Source: an uncultured Eubacterium sp. | Lineage (GTDB): Bacteria > Bacillota > Clostridia > Lachnospirales > Lachnospiraceae | Length of the DNA stretch: 64,000 nt | Assembly (NCBI GenBank): GCA_945939115.1 | Contig: CAMEVC010000009.1 | Coordinates: forward strand, 1 to 64,000 | Reading direction: 5' to 3' | Part shown: piece by piece, positions 26,919-37,143 of the stretch | Layout of the letters: every line of letters begins with the position of its first letter | Numbering within the stretch: position 1 is the stretch's first letter | The notes under the pieces: model-generated | What the model saw: only the letters and a program-made list of their open reading frames with translations | What the model was told of the DNA's origin: nothing | The model's database searches: none | Program-made: the position numbers and the translations under genes

Positions 26919-29900
26919 CTAGAACTTAATTTCCATATAAAATTTATTTTCTTCTTGTTTATAACCAAAATCAATAAATGGATGTTTCCATAAGTCATAC
27001 TTTATAATTTTGCATATCTTAGGAATTCCAGTACCACCTTCTCCTTTTGCTTTTTCTGCATATTTTTCAGTTTCATAAATTTCTTTAGCAATCTCTACTC
27101 GACGAATATCATCTGAAATATCTTTTGTACAATCAAAGTCATTCTCTATGTATATTCTCATCTTTCCTTCGGAATTCTTCAACGCATATCTAATATAGAA
27201 TGTATTATTTCGTGGCGTTGCTTTCTTATAAATATTATCAAAAAGATTATAAAATATACCATCAAAACTTTTTATAAATTGTCCAGGAATTTTGTCGCTA
27301 ATAGTATCTTCAATTTCTTCAACAACAAATCTTGCTTCAGGGTGCATATTAGTTATTGTCTTTAATCCCAAGTCAAAAGCAAATTGAAGGTCAAAATCAC
27401 TATGTTTACTTTCGTTACTTCTTTGGAACCAGTGACAAATATGCTCAAGAACATTTTGCATATCAGTTTCAGCTTCACTAATCTTTTGTTGAAGTTCCCT
27501 AATAATAGGCTTATTATTCAAAGCTGAAATTGCATTTCTTAAATTGGTAAATGCAGTCATATAATCCTGCTTAATTTCATTCCTAATAACATACTTTATA
27601 TTTTCTAGGTTGATTTCTGTTTTTCCCCAAAGATATGTGATTACCATATCAAAAAATTCTTCAAACGTTTTAATTTCATCTGCATAATATGCTATATCTC
27701 CATAGTCAACATCAGTCAATCTATAATCAAATATGCCTTTTTCACCTTTTAATTCTGTCCTTATTTGAATATAATCTGATTTCAGCTTTGCCAAAATTTC
27801 CTCTGTTTCAGAATGAAATTTACCAAATGCGCTACACAGAATTTCCTTGTCTTCAGGACCAACAAATTGAATCCAACGAGCAGGAACTATATATGTTTTA
27901 TTGGCATTATCTTTTTTTGCGTATAGCATAGCTCTTTGCAGGGGGCTTCTTAATTCATCTTCCAATGTATTGTGCCTTATATTAAGGCTTAAATATCCAT
28001 TTAATCCATATTCTCCACTAGAAACAAAAGCATCTCTTATTTTTTGTACTAATTCTTTTAATAAGCGATATGCTGTTTCATTGGATTCTCTAAATTTATT
28101 TTCTTCTTCTCCCTCCAATAGTCGGAACCATTGTTTTACTCTATCATCTTGATAAAACATGTAACGTTGGAAATCATTTTTTAAGTTATTATCGAATCTA
28201 TTCGTAGAGCCTTCTGCACTGATAAGCTTTTCTTTGATTCCCTCTACATTTACGTGAATTCTACTCTCATCTATAATCTTCAACTCTTTATTAATCATAA
28301 GCTTTTGTGTAAGCTCTCTGATTTCATTTTCATATTCTTTTTCATTTTCCGAATCAAGGAACGTTAATAGGTTACATATTTCGACTCTTTCTTGATCTCT
28401 TTCCTGCGGATTTTCAAATATGTATACTGCATCATCCATAGTTTTTGCTATACATACATTTTTCAAGAAATATACTAGCATCTTCTTATCATATCTATCC
28501 GCAAACACTTTCATTTGAGATGGACGCTCTATATCTTCTAAATCAAAGAAGTTACTAACTACTATTCCCAAATCATCCTTTTTGTCTCTTTCGATATAAT
28601 ATGCAAACACATAGTATAATATTGGTGTGCATATATTTTTTCTTATTTCTGTAGGCCCATTATCTATATATGAAATAATTTTTCCCCACGGAATAAATAG
28701 AGATGTATAAATATTATCAATTACTAAATTTGCCGCTATATTAAAAACTATTTCCCAATCTTGTTCAAGATTTACCGAAGAAAGAAATCTTTTCATTGCG
28801 TCAATACTTATAGAAGAATTATTTCCGTCAATAGGATGTAAATGCGCTATTTTATCTGATGTACTTGTATTGCTATCGCACACAAATAAATAATCCTTAA
28901 TTTCTTCTATTCCACATATATCCGACGCCAACTGATATTCTTTACATAACAGTGCTTTTCTAAATTGAACATAAGGATCTTTTTCATCCAACTTATCTGC
29001 AATGAAATCCTTACATTCTTCTTTATCTAAGCTACACACAAGAGTTTCTATATCAAGATGTTGAAGATTACCCAATATTCTATGATGTACATAATCAAAT
29101 CCATTACTATCATAACATCTTGATAATATATCGCTTATAATACTTTTCGCCCATGTAGATTGGCTACATGTAAGTGCAAATTTACTTATTGCTTCCATCG
29201 CATCATCTCTTTGGGCATTTAATTTGTATACAGATGATAAATGCTCAAGTAAAGTCCCTAAATTAGTATCTTTAAATTGGCTTTCTCCGTCATTGATTAA
29301 TATATTAGTTTCCACGAGTAAGCTCATTGCTTCTGTATTATTAGGGAATAATTTAAGCAATTCTACTGCTTCTTCTCTTGCTTCTTTAAGTTTTCCTAAA
29401 ATGAATTTGGTTTTAGCCCCATCTAAGCGGCTTTTTAGTGTATAATTCTCTTTTCTGTGTTCCTTCGTATCAAGTATAAATCTTATTGCATTTAGATGAT
29501 CGTCATTAATTTCATGCAAAAACACAATATATGCCTGCATACATTGATAAAAATAGTTTGTCTTAGGTTGATTCATTAGTTCATTACACACATTGATTAC
29601 AAATAAATATCTATCAATTAAAGAACAGTGCTGTATAACTCCAATCGTAAGCATTATTTTTTCAGGCTCGGCAATATAAGCATTTCCAGCAATGGAATAA
29701 TTGAAAAATTCAATTGCTTGATCTGCATTTTGAAGGTACTTTTTTGCACCTGTTATTTCCTTTTCGGCAATGTAATAATATTCGTCACTGGTTACACTTT
29801 CTCTATTCTTTAGTTCATAAAAATTTAAAACAGAGCCAAATACTGTAGGAACAGCATTTTCTACCAATTCTGTTACACTTTTTCCTAATTTACTATATAA

Positions 29901-30368
29901 AAAGAATCTACATTCTGTTGACCAATAAGATACACCATACTGCGCTTCAACATACTCAATAACTTGGAGTGCTTCTTCATACTTATTAAGCAGTACGAAA
30001 TTATCGTATTTTTCTCTTTGAACAACAAATTCATCAATGACATCTTTTCGATATAAAATGCAAGCAATCATCCAACGTATTTCATATTTAAAATCATTGG
30101 AGAACCCAAAAATATTACCAAATTCTGCGTAATTCGCCATGCTTTCTGGAAAAAAATTACTTGAAATATATGGTTCTGCTGCCTGTGACGCAATAATCTT
30201 AGCGAAATCATCAAAAAAGACTTCGTCATCTTCTTGAGTTAGGACCTCATTAAATCTATTCCCTAACTCTTTGAGAAGTTGCACTTCTGTTTTTCTATTT
30301 TTTCGACCACGCCTATTCATTTCTAAACGAACAATCGTGTTTTTTATCAAATCTACCGTATTCCCCAT
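26919..30368 (-). CDS. dtcA: Detocs sensor histidine kinase with long TPR-like N-terminal region
   Basis: From the ATG at 30368 (GGAG nine bases upstream) the protein has 1149 residues. About 900 N-terminal residues are alpha-helical with TPR-like spacing and no membrane segment, the presumed sensor of infection. The C-terminal 200 residues contain the histidine-phosphotransfer region (EHICHWFQRSNESKHSDFD) and a HATPase domain with YNLFDNIYKKA (N-box) and GEGGTGIPKI (G-box). Size, layout and the following dtcB and dtcC genes match Detocs DtcA. What the sensor recognises is unknown. A separate terminator isolates it from the upstream hsdS gene. Confidence 0.86.
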   Translation of the reverse strand: MGNTVDLIKNTIVRLEMNRRGRKNRKTEVQLLKELGNRFNEVLTQEDDEVFFDDFAKIIASQAAEPYISSNFFPESMANYAEFGNIFGFSNDFKYEIRWMIACILYRKDVIDEFVVQREKYDNFVLLNKYEEALQVIEYVEAQYGVSYWSTECRFFLYSKLGKSVTELVENAVPTVFGSVLNFYELKNRESVTSDEYYYIAEKEITGAKKYLQNADQAIEFFNYSIAGNAYIAEPEKIMLTIGVIQHCSLIDRYLFVINVCNELMNQPKTNYFYQCMQAYIVFLHEINDDHLNAIRFILDTKEHRKENYTLKSRLDGAKTKFILGKLKEAREEAVELLKLFPNNTEAMSLLVETNILINDGESQFKDTNLGTLLEHLSSVYKLNAQRDDAMEAISKFALTCSQSTWAKSIISDILSRCYDSNGFDYVHHRILGNLQHLDIETLVCSLDKEECKDFIADKLDEKDPYVQFRKALLCKEYQLASDICGIEEIKDYLFVCDSNTSTSDKIAHLHPIDGNNSSISIDAMKRFLSSVNLEQDWEIVFNIAANLVIDNIYTSLFIPWGKIISYIDNGPTEIRKNICTPILYYVFAYYIERDKKDDLGIVVSNFFDLEDIERPSQMKVFADRYDKKMLVYFLKNVCIAKTMDDAVYIFENPQERDQERVEICNLLTFLDSENEKEYENEIRELTQKLMINKELKIIDESRIHVNVEGIKEKLISAEGSTNRFDNNLKNDFQRYMFYQDDRVKQWFRLLEGEEENKFRESNETAYRLLKELVQKIRDAFVSSGEYGLNGYLSLNIRHNTLEDELRSPLQRAMLYAKKDNANKTYIVPARWIQFVGPEDKEILCSAFGKFHSETEEILAKLKSDYIQIRTELKGEKGIFDYRLTDVDYGDIAYYADEIKTFEEFFDMVITYLWGKTEINLENIKYVIRNEIKQDYMTAFTNLRNAISALNNKPIIRELQQKISEAETDMQNVLEHICHWFQRSNESKHSDFDLQFAFDLGLKTITNMHPEARFVVEEIEDTISDKIPGQFIKSFDGIFYNLFDNIYKKATPRNNTFYIRYALKNSEGKMRIYIENDFDCTKDISDDIRRVEIAKEIYETEKYAEKAKGEGGTGIPKICKIIKYDLWKHPFIDFGYKQEENKFYMEIKF

Positions 30369-30448
30369 ATGTCTTTTCTCCAATCTGTACATCTTGCTAT
30401 ATTCTAAAATTTTGCCAAACCACTTTTACATATATTTCACTAGCACAA

Positions 30449-30475
30449 ATAGCCCTGCCAATATGACAGAGCTAT
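30449..30475 (-). terminator. Terminator of the hsd operon
   Basis: On the minus strand ATAGCTCTGTC pairs with GGCAGGGCTAT (two G-U/mismatch positions) and is followed by TTTGTG, a few bases after the hsdS stop. It separates the restriction-modification operon from dtcA. Confidence 0.65.
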
Positions 30476-30479
30476 CCTA

Positions 30480-31664
30480 TTAATTTTTAAACCCTACTTG
30501 TCCATTCATCAACAATGGCAATAAGAAATCACGCAATGAAGCAAGTTCTTGATTTTCACGGAAAATATTTTGCATATATTTTCTTCTTTCTAATGCAGAT
30601 TCTTCAAATAATTTAACTATTTCATCATCTGGAATAACAATAAGCATATTTTCTAAATTTGCCCTTGTAATTTGCGGTTGAGCAGAACCAGTAATAAAAG
30701 GCGAAATTATTTCATAAGAAAGACCATAATATATATATTCTTTTCCATATTGTTCTTTTGGAGCCACTACCATTGCATTTCCTGTTATCCATGAATACGG
30801 CTGCGTCATTAAAAATCGACCACAACTTGCTCCTCTACAGCATATTGCAATTTCATTATTCACATGATTATATTTATTGTATTTTCCCACAATACCATTT
30901 GCACCATATACATTATAAGCTCCGTCTGAAACGAAATCTTTTTCACCAATCGTTTGGGGCTGATATAATTCTGCGACATCGCCTATTTTTTTTACTTCCC
31001 ATCCTTCTGGAATTTCTCTTTTCAACTCCTCATTCCATACCATCTTACCACCAGAGGACTTGTAAGGCTTTCCGTTTTCATCTGGAAAATCAAATTGAAG
31101 GAACCAATAATCATAGATGGTCTTTGCCATTGATTCAAGTTCGGCGTTAATTAACTTATTGTTTGTGATTTTTTTACTAAGCATAGTTGCAAAACTAGAT
31201 ACCTCTTCTTGATTATCTATTATAGGTATTGAAAGTTCGCCTAAATCACTAATATTAAAATTGCTTACTATTGAACCTCTTCTAGACACCTGTTCTATTT
31301 GCTTTTTAACATAATCCGAAAGTAACACTGTTAATAAATATTCTGGTGAACATATGTCTTTATTTACCCTCAACAAAACTAATCGTTGTCCTAAGCAACA
31401 TTTAAATCCATGTGGAATAATTGCGCAATTACCAATAGGTGCTTCTCTTGAAAAAATAATGTCTCCTTCACCCGGAACAGCTCTTCGTATTCTTTTCTTA
31501 TAGGTTTCTTCATCAACATAATAATCATCTGATAAATCTATCTGTCCATCTACCAAATTGAAATTTCTAATTACTGGAATTCCCTCTTTTAACCATTCTG
31601 GCGATTCGTGAGGACAATCAACAATATTAGTACATACTTCAGAAAGTGTCATAAACTTAATCAT
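30480..31664 (-). CDS. hsdS: Type I restriction-modification specificity subunit
   Basis: The 394-residue protein has two target-recognition domains (about 1-160 and 205-370) each followed by a helical spacer (ELESMAKTIYDYWFLQFDFP near 165-185, and a helix near the C-terminus), the standard HsdS form. Segments such as PGEGDIIFSREAPIGN and ASCGRFLMTQPYSW are typical of the recognition domains. The target sequence cannot be predicted by eye. Its ATG overlaps the stop of orf73 by 8 bases. Confidence 0.9.
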   Translation of the reverse strand: MIKFMTLSEVCTNIVDCPHESPEWLKEGIPVIRNFNLVDGQIDLSDDYYVDEETYKKRIRRAVPGEGDIIFSREAPIGNCAIIPHGFKCCLGQRLVLLRVNKDICSPEYLLTVLLSDYVKKQIEQVSRRGSIVSNFNISDLGELSIPIIDNQEEVSSFATMLSKKITNNKLINAELESMAKTIYDYWFLQFDFPDENGKPYKSSGGKMVWNEELKREIPEGWEVKKIGDVAELYQPQTIGEKDFVSDGAYNVYGANGIVGKYNKYNHVNNEIAICCRGASCGRFLMTQPYSWITGNAMVVAPKEQYGKEYIYYGLSYEIISPFITGSAQPQITRANLENMLIVIPDDEIVKLFEESALERRKYMQNIFRENQELASLRDFLLPLLMNGQVGFKN

Positions 31665-31878
31665 TGATCGTATCCTCCTTCAATTTTTTATAGTATTTTT
31701 TCCATCTAGCTGATGGAGATTTGCAAATATGGTCTTCACTAGTAAATGCACAAATATTATCAACATAACAATTTTTACAAATATCAGGATTATTTGCCCT
31801 ACAACCATAAGTTTGTTTTTCTGTGTCTCCAACATTAAGTTTATCATTTAATGAAAACCTAAATTCTTTTTCATTCAT
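31657..31878 (-). CDS. Small Cys-rich protein inside the hsd operon
   Basis: The 73-residue protein has five cysteines at 26, 34, 37, 43 and 52 in the arrangement C-x7-C-x2-C-x5-C-x8-C, with basic flanking residues and a Lys-rich C-terminus (ARWKKYYKKLKED). This looks like a small zinc or iron-sulfur module. It overlaps hsdM and hsdS by 8 bases each, so it is translated as part of the operon and is probably under selection with it. I recognise no named family; a regulatory or accessory role in restriction is a guess. Confidence 0.7.
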   Translation of the reverse strand: MNEKEFRFSLNDKLNVGDTEKQTYGCRANNPDICKNCYVDNICAFTSEDHICKSPSARWKKYYKKLKEDTIND

Positions 31879-33547
31879 ACTTCAATTCCCCCAATCTTTC
31901 TTTAATGGATTGTTCAAGGGACTTTCCTTCAGAAAATAGTTTGTCCAAATTAGCTGTATAAGTAGCCATCTTATTATTAAACTCTTCAGATGATAACTCT
32001 ACAAATTCAATCTTAACTTCAAAATACTGTCCTGCGGAGAAAGAATAATTCTTTTCTGTAATCTGCTCATAAGAAACCTTTACTGAAAAGTCATCTACTA
32101 CATCCTGATTAATGAATGTATCTTCAATTAATTTCACTTCTGTATCGCTAAGAACAGTTTTTTGATTTTTACCATCCTTAACCTTTTTGCCAAGTTTGGA
32201 TGCGTCAACAAGCATGATGTCGCCGTCAGTATTAGATTTATCAATAAATAATACTGATACGTTGGTTCCTGTATTAGCAAAAATATTTGAAGGCATAGAA
32301 ACAACACCTTTGAGCCATTTCTTCTCAACGATTGTTTGTCTGATAGTCTTTTCAATTCCTGACTGGGCTGTAATGAATCCTGTAGGCACAACAATGGCAG
32401 CCTTTCCATCATCCTTTAAAGACCAAAGGATGTGCTGGATAAAACATAAGTAAATTCCCATAGAATCTTTCTTTGCATTTGGAATCTTAGGAATACCCGC
32501 AAAGAATCTTCTGATACCATTTCTTTCCTCTGATTCAGCCCATTTTTGCTCAATACCATCTCTTGTAGAAGAGAAGTCCATTTTGAACGGAGGATTTGAA
32601 GTAATATAATCAAATCTCTTTACACCAGAACTAGGATCATGCGGTGTATTGTAATGAGCAGGTGTATCAAGAGTGTCTCCTTCAATAATGTTATCTAATG
32701 AATTTGTTAAACCATTAAGCAGCATATTGATACGTAAAAATCTTGAAGACTTACCTGAAATATCCTGTGTATAAACCTGTGCCTTGTCTCCGAAAGAACC
32801 TTTCCCAAGTGCATTTGCTAAATGTAACACAAGAGAACCAGAACCAGCGGATGGGTCATAAATCTCATATAATTTGTCTTCTACAGGAGACATATTAACA
32901 AGAATCTTTGCAATAATCGCACTAATAGCCTGTGGAGTAAAGTATTCTGCATATACACCGCTTGCTACATTATAATCTTTAATCAAGTATTCAAAGATAG
33001 TTGAGTAAAAATCAAAGTTACCCTTAAATGCATCACCAAAATCAAATTTCTCCTGGCTGATAATACCAAAGATATTTTTAGCAAAGTTGTTTCTCTTTGA
33101 AGCTTCTACATTTTCAGTAATTCTTGTAAATAAAGGCTTTCTGTTACCATCTGCTGTCTCTACAGAGAAAGCTTCATTCTTTGTATCGTTAGAAATCTTT
33201 TCTAATGCGTCATCAAATAATTTGTAGAATTCATTATAAGAAACCTTATTGATTAAGTATTCAATGGTTTCGTCATAGGTGAAAGCAACGTCCTGCGCGT
33301 ATGTATCATAAAAAGCGTCCATTTCTGCATTTTCATTTTTCAGGACTTCTTCATAAGACATGCCAATTTCTTCCGCAAAGTCTTTCAAGTTTGCCATGAA
33401 TTTATCATTCAAAAATTTATACAAGAACACAGAAGTAATAACCACTTCTTCGCTTGCTTGATTTGCCAAACCGTTAGTCTGGCAAAGTCCTTTTAGTTCA
33501 TCAATAATTTGTTTGATTTTATTTTCCAAAGTAAAAATATCTGGCAT
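31871..33547 (-). CDS. hsdM: Type I restriction-modification methyltransferase subunit
   Basis: Starting at ATG 33547 (GGAG ten bases upstream) the 558-residue protein has an N-terminal helical HsdM domain and an N6-adenine methyltransferase core with the SAM motif DPSAGSGSLVL and the catalytic motif SNPPF. It methylates adenine in the sequence chosen by HsdS. A frame of 92 residues in another reading frame is a shadow. It lies 16 bases after hsdR and overlaps orf73 by 8 bases. Confidence 0.92.
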   Translation of the reverse strand: MPDIFTLENKIKQIIDELKGLCQTNGLANQASEEVVITSVFLYKFLNDKFMANLKDFAEEIGMSYEEVLKNENAEMDAFYDTYAQDVAFTYDETIEYLINKVSYNEFYKLFDDALEKISNDTKNEAFSVETADGNRKPLFTRITENVEASKRNNFAKNIFGIISQEKFDFGDAFKGNFDFYSTIFEYLIKDYNVASGVYAEYFTPQAISAIIAKILVNMSPVEDKLYEIYDPSAGSGSLVLHLANALGKGSFGDKAQVYTQDISGKSSRFLRINMLLNGLTNSLDNIIEGDTLDTPAHYNTPHDPSSGVKRFDYITSNPPFKMDFSSTRDGIEQKWAESEERNGIRRFFAGIPKIPNAKKDSMGIYLCFIQHILWSLKDDGKAAIVVPTGFITAQSGIEKTIRQTIVEKKWLKGVVSMPSNIFANTGTNVSVLFIDKSNTDGDIMLVDASKLGKKVKDGKNQKTVLSDTEVKLIEDTFINQDVVDDFSVKVSYEQITEKNYSFSAGQYFEVKIEFVELSSEEFNNKMATYTANLDKLFSEGKSLEQSIKERLGELKYE

Positions 33548-33562
33548 AATTATCATTCTCCT

Positions 33563-36500
33563 TTATTTGAATAATTGTAAGTTGGTGTACAGTTCATTAA
33601 GTATCTGATCATAAAAGCCTTTGACTTTTACATATATCTTGTCCTTTAACAGTAGCTTTGTAACATCGTGCTTAATCGAATCTGCAAAGTTCTTCCTGCC
33701 CTGTACAATCAAAGTATCAGCTTCTAAAACTTCTTTGATGTCCTCATAAATGTGAACCATCATTTTTTCAATTTCAGACTTGTCGGCGTCATATTTTTCA
33801 ATAGCGTCCTGATAGGTTTTTACAAATGCATAGTTACCACCATAAATCTGTGCCAATCTGTCATTTTCGTAATTGATATCTCTTGCCTGCTTTAATGCTT
33901 CCAGCAATTCATCCGTAATAGCATCTAGATCTGACAAATCAGAAATTGATAGCTTATTAAAGATTTCCTGTAATAACTGATCCAGCTTAACGATTTTAAT
34001 ATCGCCTTTATTTTTGTTGTTTTTAATTTCATGCTGAATTTCTCTCACAGTCTTTTCAAATCTCTGATATGTAGGGTTGTCTGGTGTAAACTGTCCTAAA
34101 TCCAAAATCAGAACTTTTGTCTTAATAAATTCATACAGAATTTCCACTACTTCATCATTTGAAATAACGCTCATCATATCCACTGTCTTTGTAGATAAAT
34201 TGATAAAATCAATTCTTTCCTGAACAGAACGAAGTAACTTTCTATTTTTGTCTGCATCAATCTGTTTTGCATATTCAATAGCTCTGGAAAGAATAAATTC
34301 TGTCTCACACTCTTTGATACCATTTAATAGTCTTCTGATTTTAAGCAATGTTTCTTTATTATAGAACGTAAGCTGCTTTGAAAATCTTTCCAGATTATCT
34401 GTTGATATAATGCTTTCCAGTTCGTCGGCATACTTATGGTATTTTTTATTAATATCCTCTTTATCAATAACAAGACCTGCTAAGGAACCTTCATTTTCAC
34501 CATTTTCGTTAAGGTCAGCTTCCAATTCCTTAATATAGGCTTCGATTGTGTTATCGTATTCCTGTTCAATATCTACGAAATCCACAATGTATCCGTATTT
34601 GTAAACCTTTCCAGAAGGCGATTTGTAAGGTCTATTTACTCTGGAAATTGTCTGTAATAATGACTGTGCCTGTGGTCCTCTGAGCAGATACATCTTTTTC
34701 AGACGCTTAACATCATAACCAGTGGTAAGCATGAAATTTACAACCAAAATGTCAGGCGCTAATGTATCTCTGAAATCAATTTGATTGTTTTTATTAATCT
34801 GTGCCTGCGTCGGATCATTCTGGTCTGTGATAACAAGCCCAGTAGTGATTGTTGAATTATGTTTGAACCATTCATGCACTTTTCTTGCCTGCGGATTTGT
34901 TCTACAAACAATCATTCCACCAATGGTTTTGTCAGAGTTCTGTAATCTGAAATTAACAAAATCCTTTTCAATGAATGAACCCAAAGCACTTACATATGCG
35001 TCTGATTCAAATACGTCTTTATCATTCAAACGGCTATCTTCAACATCCAAGTTCTTTTTAATCTCTGACTTTGCGATGGTATCAATATTCTCTTTCTTGA
35101 TACGCAAAGTATATCCGTCGGCAATAGACTTATCATAAAAATACTTATGTATGTAATCGCCAAATTTCAAATTGGAACGCTCTTTCTTGGATAATAGCGG
35201 TGTTCCTGTAAGAGCAATATATACTGCATCCACATCACAAGTCATAAGGTTCTTTAAATATTCACCTGTAGAGCAATAACTTCTGTGTGCTTCATCAATG
35301 AAGAAAACTCTTTGAATATTAGCATTATAATCATTTCTTGCTTCTTCCAACTGACTTTCCAATTTCTGAATGTTAGCAACACAAATCTCACCAATAGATT
35401 TAACATCAATATTGGTAGACAATGGCTTATTTATCTCTTTTGTAAATTCCTCTTTGTTCTTACAGTTAATTACATTCAATCCACGATTCTTAAATTCCAC
35501 GCTTGACTGTCTGAGCAAATCAATTCTGTCTACGATAAAGAAGAATCTGGCATTGATATTTTTCTTTGCATAATAATCTCTGATGACGCGATTAGAGAAA
35601 GCAGCCAATCCTGTTTTACCACTTCCTTGTGTATGCCAGATAATCCCACCTTTTCCGCCATTTTCAAGTCTTTCAATAATCTTCCTTGTAGCAAAAAACT
35701 GTGGGTAACGCATAATATGTTTTTCAGGAATCTTTCCATTAACAAACATAATTCCATAATGCAGGAAGTATAAGAAACGTTCCATATCAAAAACAGATGT
35801 AATAAAACTATTACAAGGTGTATTCACCTGTAGGTTTTCCGCAAATTCTGGTGTATCTGCTTCTGCTGGATTGTAACCACAGTCACTCATTACATATTTG
35901 ATGGTATCCATGGAAATCTCTTTATATGGATAATTCACATGATACATTTCGTCATCTTCTCTAAAGAATGAAAAACTTGTATTTTGGCCATTAGGCGTAG
36001 TGTAGAAAGACCCTGCTTTTACATCTTCTGCGTCGTCAGCGTCTTCGTACTCCATGTTATTACTGAAAGAAACCAATTGTAGCATATTAAAGAATTTCTT
36101 ATACTCTGGATTCTGCAATCTCTGGTTAATCATTCTTTCAAACTCTTTTTGGATTCCACCGTCATTATTAGGTTTCTTAACTTCTAAGAATGACAACGGC
36201 ATACCATTAATCAAGATATTTACATCTGGTCTGAATGAGCCTACTTCTGTGCCCTCTATGATACAATATGGTAATTCATCAACAACCGCAAAATCATTGT
36301 TGGTTATATCTTCAAAATCAATCAGCTTTACTTTATCCAACGGGTTAATAAGCCAATTATAGAATTCTTTTCCCAAATCATTATTTTTGATGACATTATT
36401 AATATCCATAAGGATTTCTTTTATCTCATCGTAAGTAAATTCTCTCTTATTAATTTTCTCCAATGCAGGCTTAAACCTATTGATAAATACTTTGGTCTGG

Positions 36501-36604
36501 AAATCTATATCTGCGTCCTTTAATGACTGATAGTTGTAACCCAATCTAAGGAACTGTATGGTTGCAGGGATTTTTACTCTTGTATCTTCATTAAAAACTG
36601 CCAT
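33563..36604 (-). CDS. hsdR: Type I restriction enzyme, nuclease/translocase subunit
   Basis: The 1013-residue protein has an N-terminal PD-(D/E)xK nuclease domain (D127, then E141 and K143 in FLEVKKP), a Walker A IWHTQGSGKTG at about 322-332, DEAH at 437-440, and the helicase motifs VCRTNPQAR and TISRVNRPY further on. The C-terminal helical region binds the M/S core. It is complete and the motifs are intact, so it should translocate and cut unmodified DNA. GGAGG lies seven bases before the ATG. It leads the operon. Confidence 0.92.
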   Translation of the reverse strand: MAVFNEDTRVKIPATIQFLRLGYNYQSLKDADIDFQTKVFINRFKPALEKINKREFTYDEIKEILMDINNVIKNNDLGKEFYNWLINPLDKVKLIDFEDITNNDFAVVDELPYCIIEGTEVGSFRPDVNILINGMPLSFLEVKKPNNDGGIQKEFERMINQRLQNPEYKKFFNMLQLVSFSNNMEYEDADDAEDVKAGSFYTTPNGQNTSFSFFREDDEMYHVNYPYKEISMDTIKYVMSDCGYNPAEADTPEFAENLQVNTPCNSFITSVFDMERFLYFLHYGIMFVNGKIPEKHIMRYPQFFATRKIIERLENGGKGGIIWHTQGSGKTGLAAFSNRVIRDYYAKKNINARFFFIVDRIDLLRQSSVEFKNRGLNVINCKNKEEFTKEINKPLSTNIDVKSIGEICVANIQKLESQLEEARNDYNANIQRVFFIDEAHRSYCSTGEYLKNLMTCDVDAVYIALTGTPLLSKKERSNLKFGDYIHKYFYDKSIADGYTLRIKKENIDTIAKSEIKKNLDVEDSRLNDKDVFESDAYVSALGSFIEKDFVNFRLQNSDKTIGGMIVCRTNPQARKVHEWFKHNSTITTGLVITDQNDPTQAQINKNNQIDFRDTLAPDILVVNFMLTTGYDVKRLKKMYLLRGPQAQSLLQTISRVNRPYKSPSGKVYKYGYIVDFVDIEQEYDNTIEAYIKELEADLNENGENEGSLAGLVIDKEDINKKYHKYADELESIISTDNLERFSKQLTFYNKETLLKIRRLLNGIKECETEFILSRAIEYAKQIDADKNRKLLRSVQERIDFINLSTKTVDMMSVISNDEVVEILYEFIKTKVLILDLGQFTPDNPTYQRFEKTVREIQHEIKNNKNKGDIKIVKLDQLLQEIFNKLSISDLSDLDAITDELLEALKQARDINYENDRLAQIYGGNYAFVKTYQDAIEKYDADKSEIEKMMVHIYEDIKEVLEADTLIVQGRKNFADSIKHDVTKLLLKDKIYVKVKGFYDQILNELYTNLQLFK

Positions 36605-36675
36605 CTCTAATCCTCCTGTATATTCGTAGTTTAAATTATTTGCTGTCCGTTAATCTGGACTTGCGTCGTTATTTT

Positions 36676-36942
36676 CTATTTAATATCATCAATTTTCTCA
36701 ATATATTTAACGATTTTTTCTGCTTTTTCAGTTAAGGTATATTTTCCTCTTGCCTCCTGCTTGATTAATTCTTGTTCCTGCAATTTCACAAAAATAGCAT
36801 TTGTCTTCATTTTACTAAAGCCAAGCGTATTGGCTATTTCAATCTGCCGCAGCGGAACAACTTTTTCTCCTAATATTACTGTCTGATTGTCATATAATAA
36901 TTTCAGTAATTTGTAGTTATCATTTACAAATAATTCAAGCAT
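36676..36942 (-). CDS. Winged-helix DNA-binding protein
   Basis: The 88-residue protein is a single winged-helix domain: helices around QIEIANTLGFSKMKTNAIFV and a wing ARGKYTLTEKAEK. It resembles small MarR/ArsR-like regulators. It starts just after GGGAGGG and lies 71 bases upstream of hsdR on the same strand, so it may control the restriction operon. Such small controllers are known beside R-M genes, but direct control here is inferred. No effector-binding residues are visible. Confidence 0.75.
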   Translation of the reverse strand: MLELFVNDNYKLLKLLYDNQTVILGEKVVPLRQIEIANTLGFSKMKTNAIFVKLQEQELIKQEARGKYTLTEKAEKIVKYIEKIDDIK

Positions 36943-37090
36943 TTTCTTCCCTCCCTGTGCATGTAATTCTAATTAAAATTATACTACTCTCAGCATCTTT
37001 TTACAACATTAAATATCATTTTTTTAATATCTAAGCCTTACTATTTATAATACACGTCAGCTCCTTTATTTACAACAAATCATAAAAAAA

Positions 37091-37113
37091 GCAGCCAGCA
37101 AATTGCCGACTGC
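37091..37113 (-). terminator. Terminator of the truncated surface-protein fragment
   Basis: GCAGCCAGCAA (37091-37101) pairs with TTGCCGACTGC (37103-37113, with two wobble or mismatched positions), followed on the minus strand by seven T residues. It lies 30 bases past the stop of the fragment at 37144. Confidence 0.75.
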
Positions 37114-37143
37114 CTGATGGGTTGTTATTTTTTGAAAAAGCAA

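Noticed and set aside
26919-30368. Ordinary two-component signalling system instead of Detocs
   Set aside because: The kinase lacks a membrane sensor, one regulator has no output domain and the other has a PNP domain, the Detocs hallmark.
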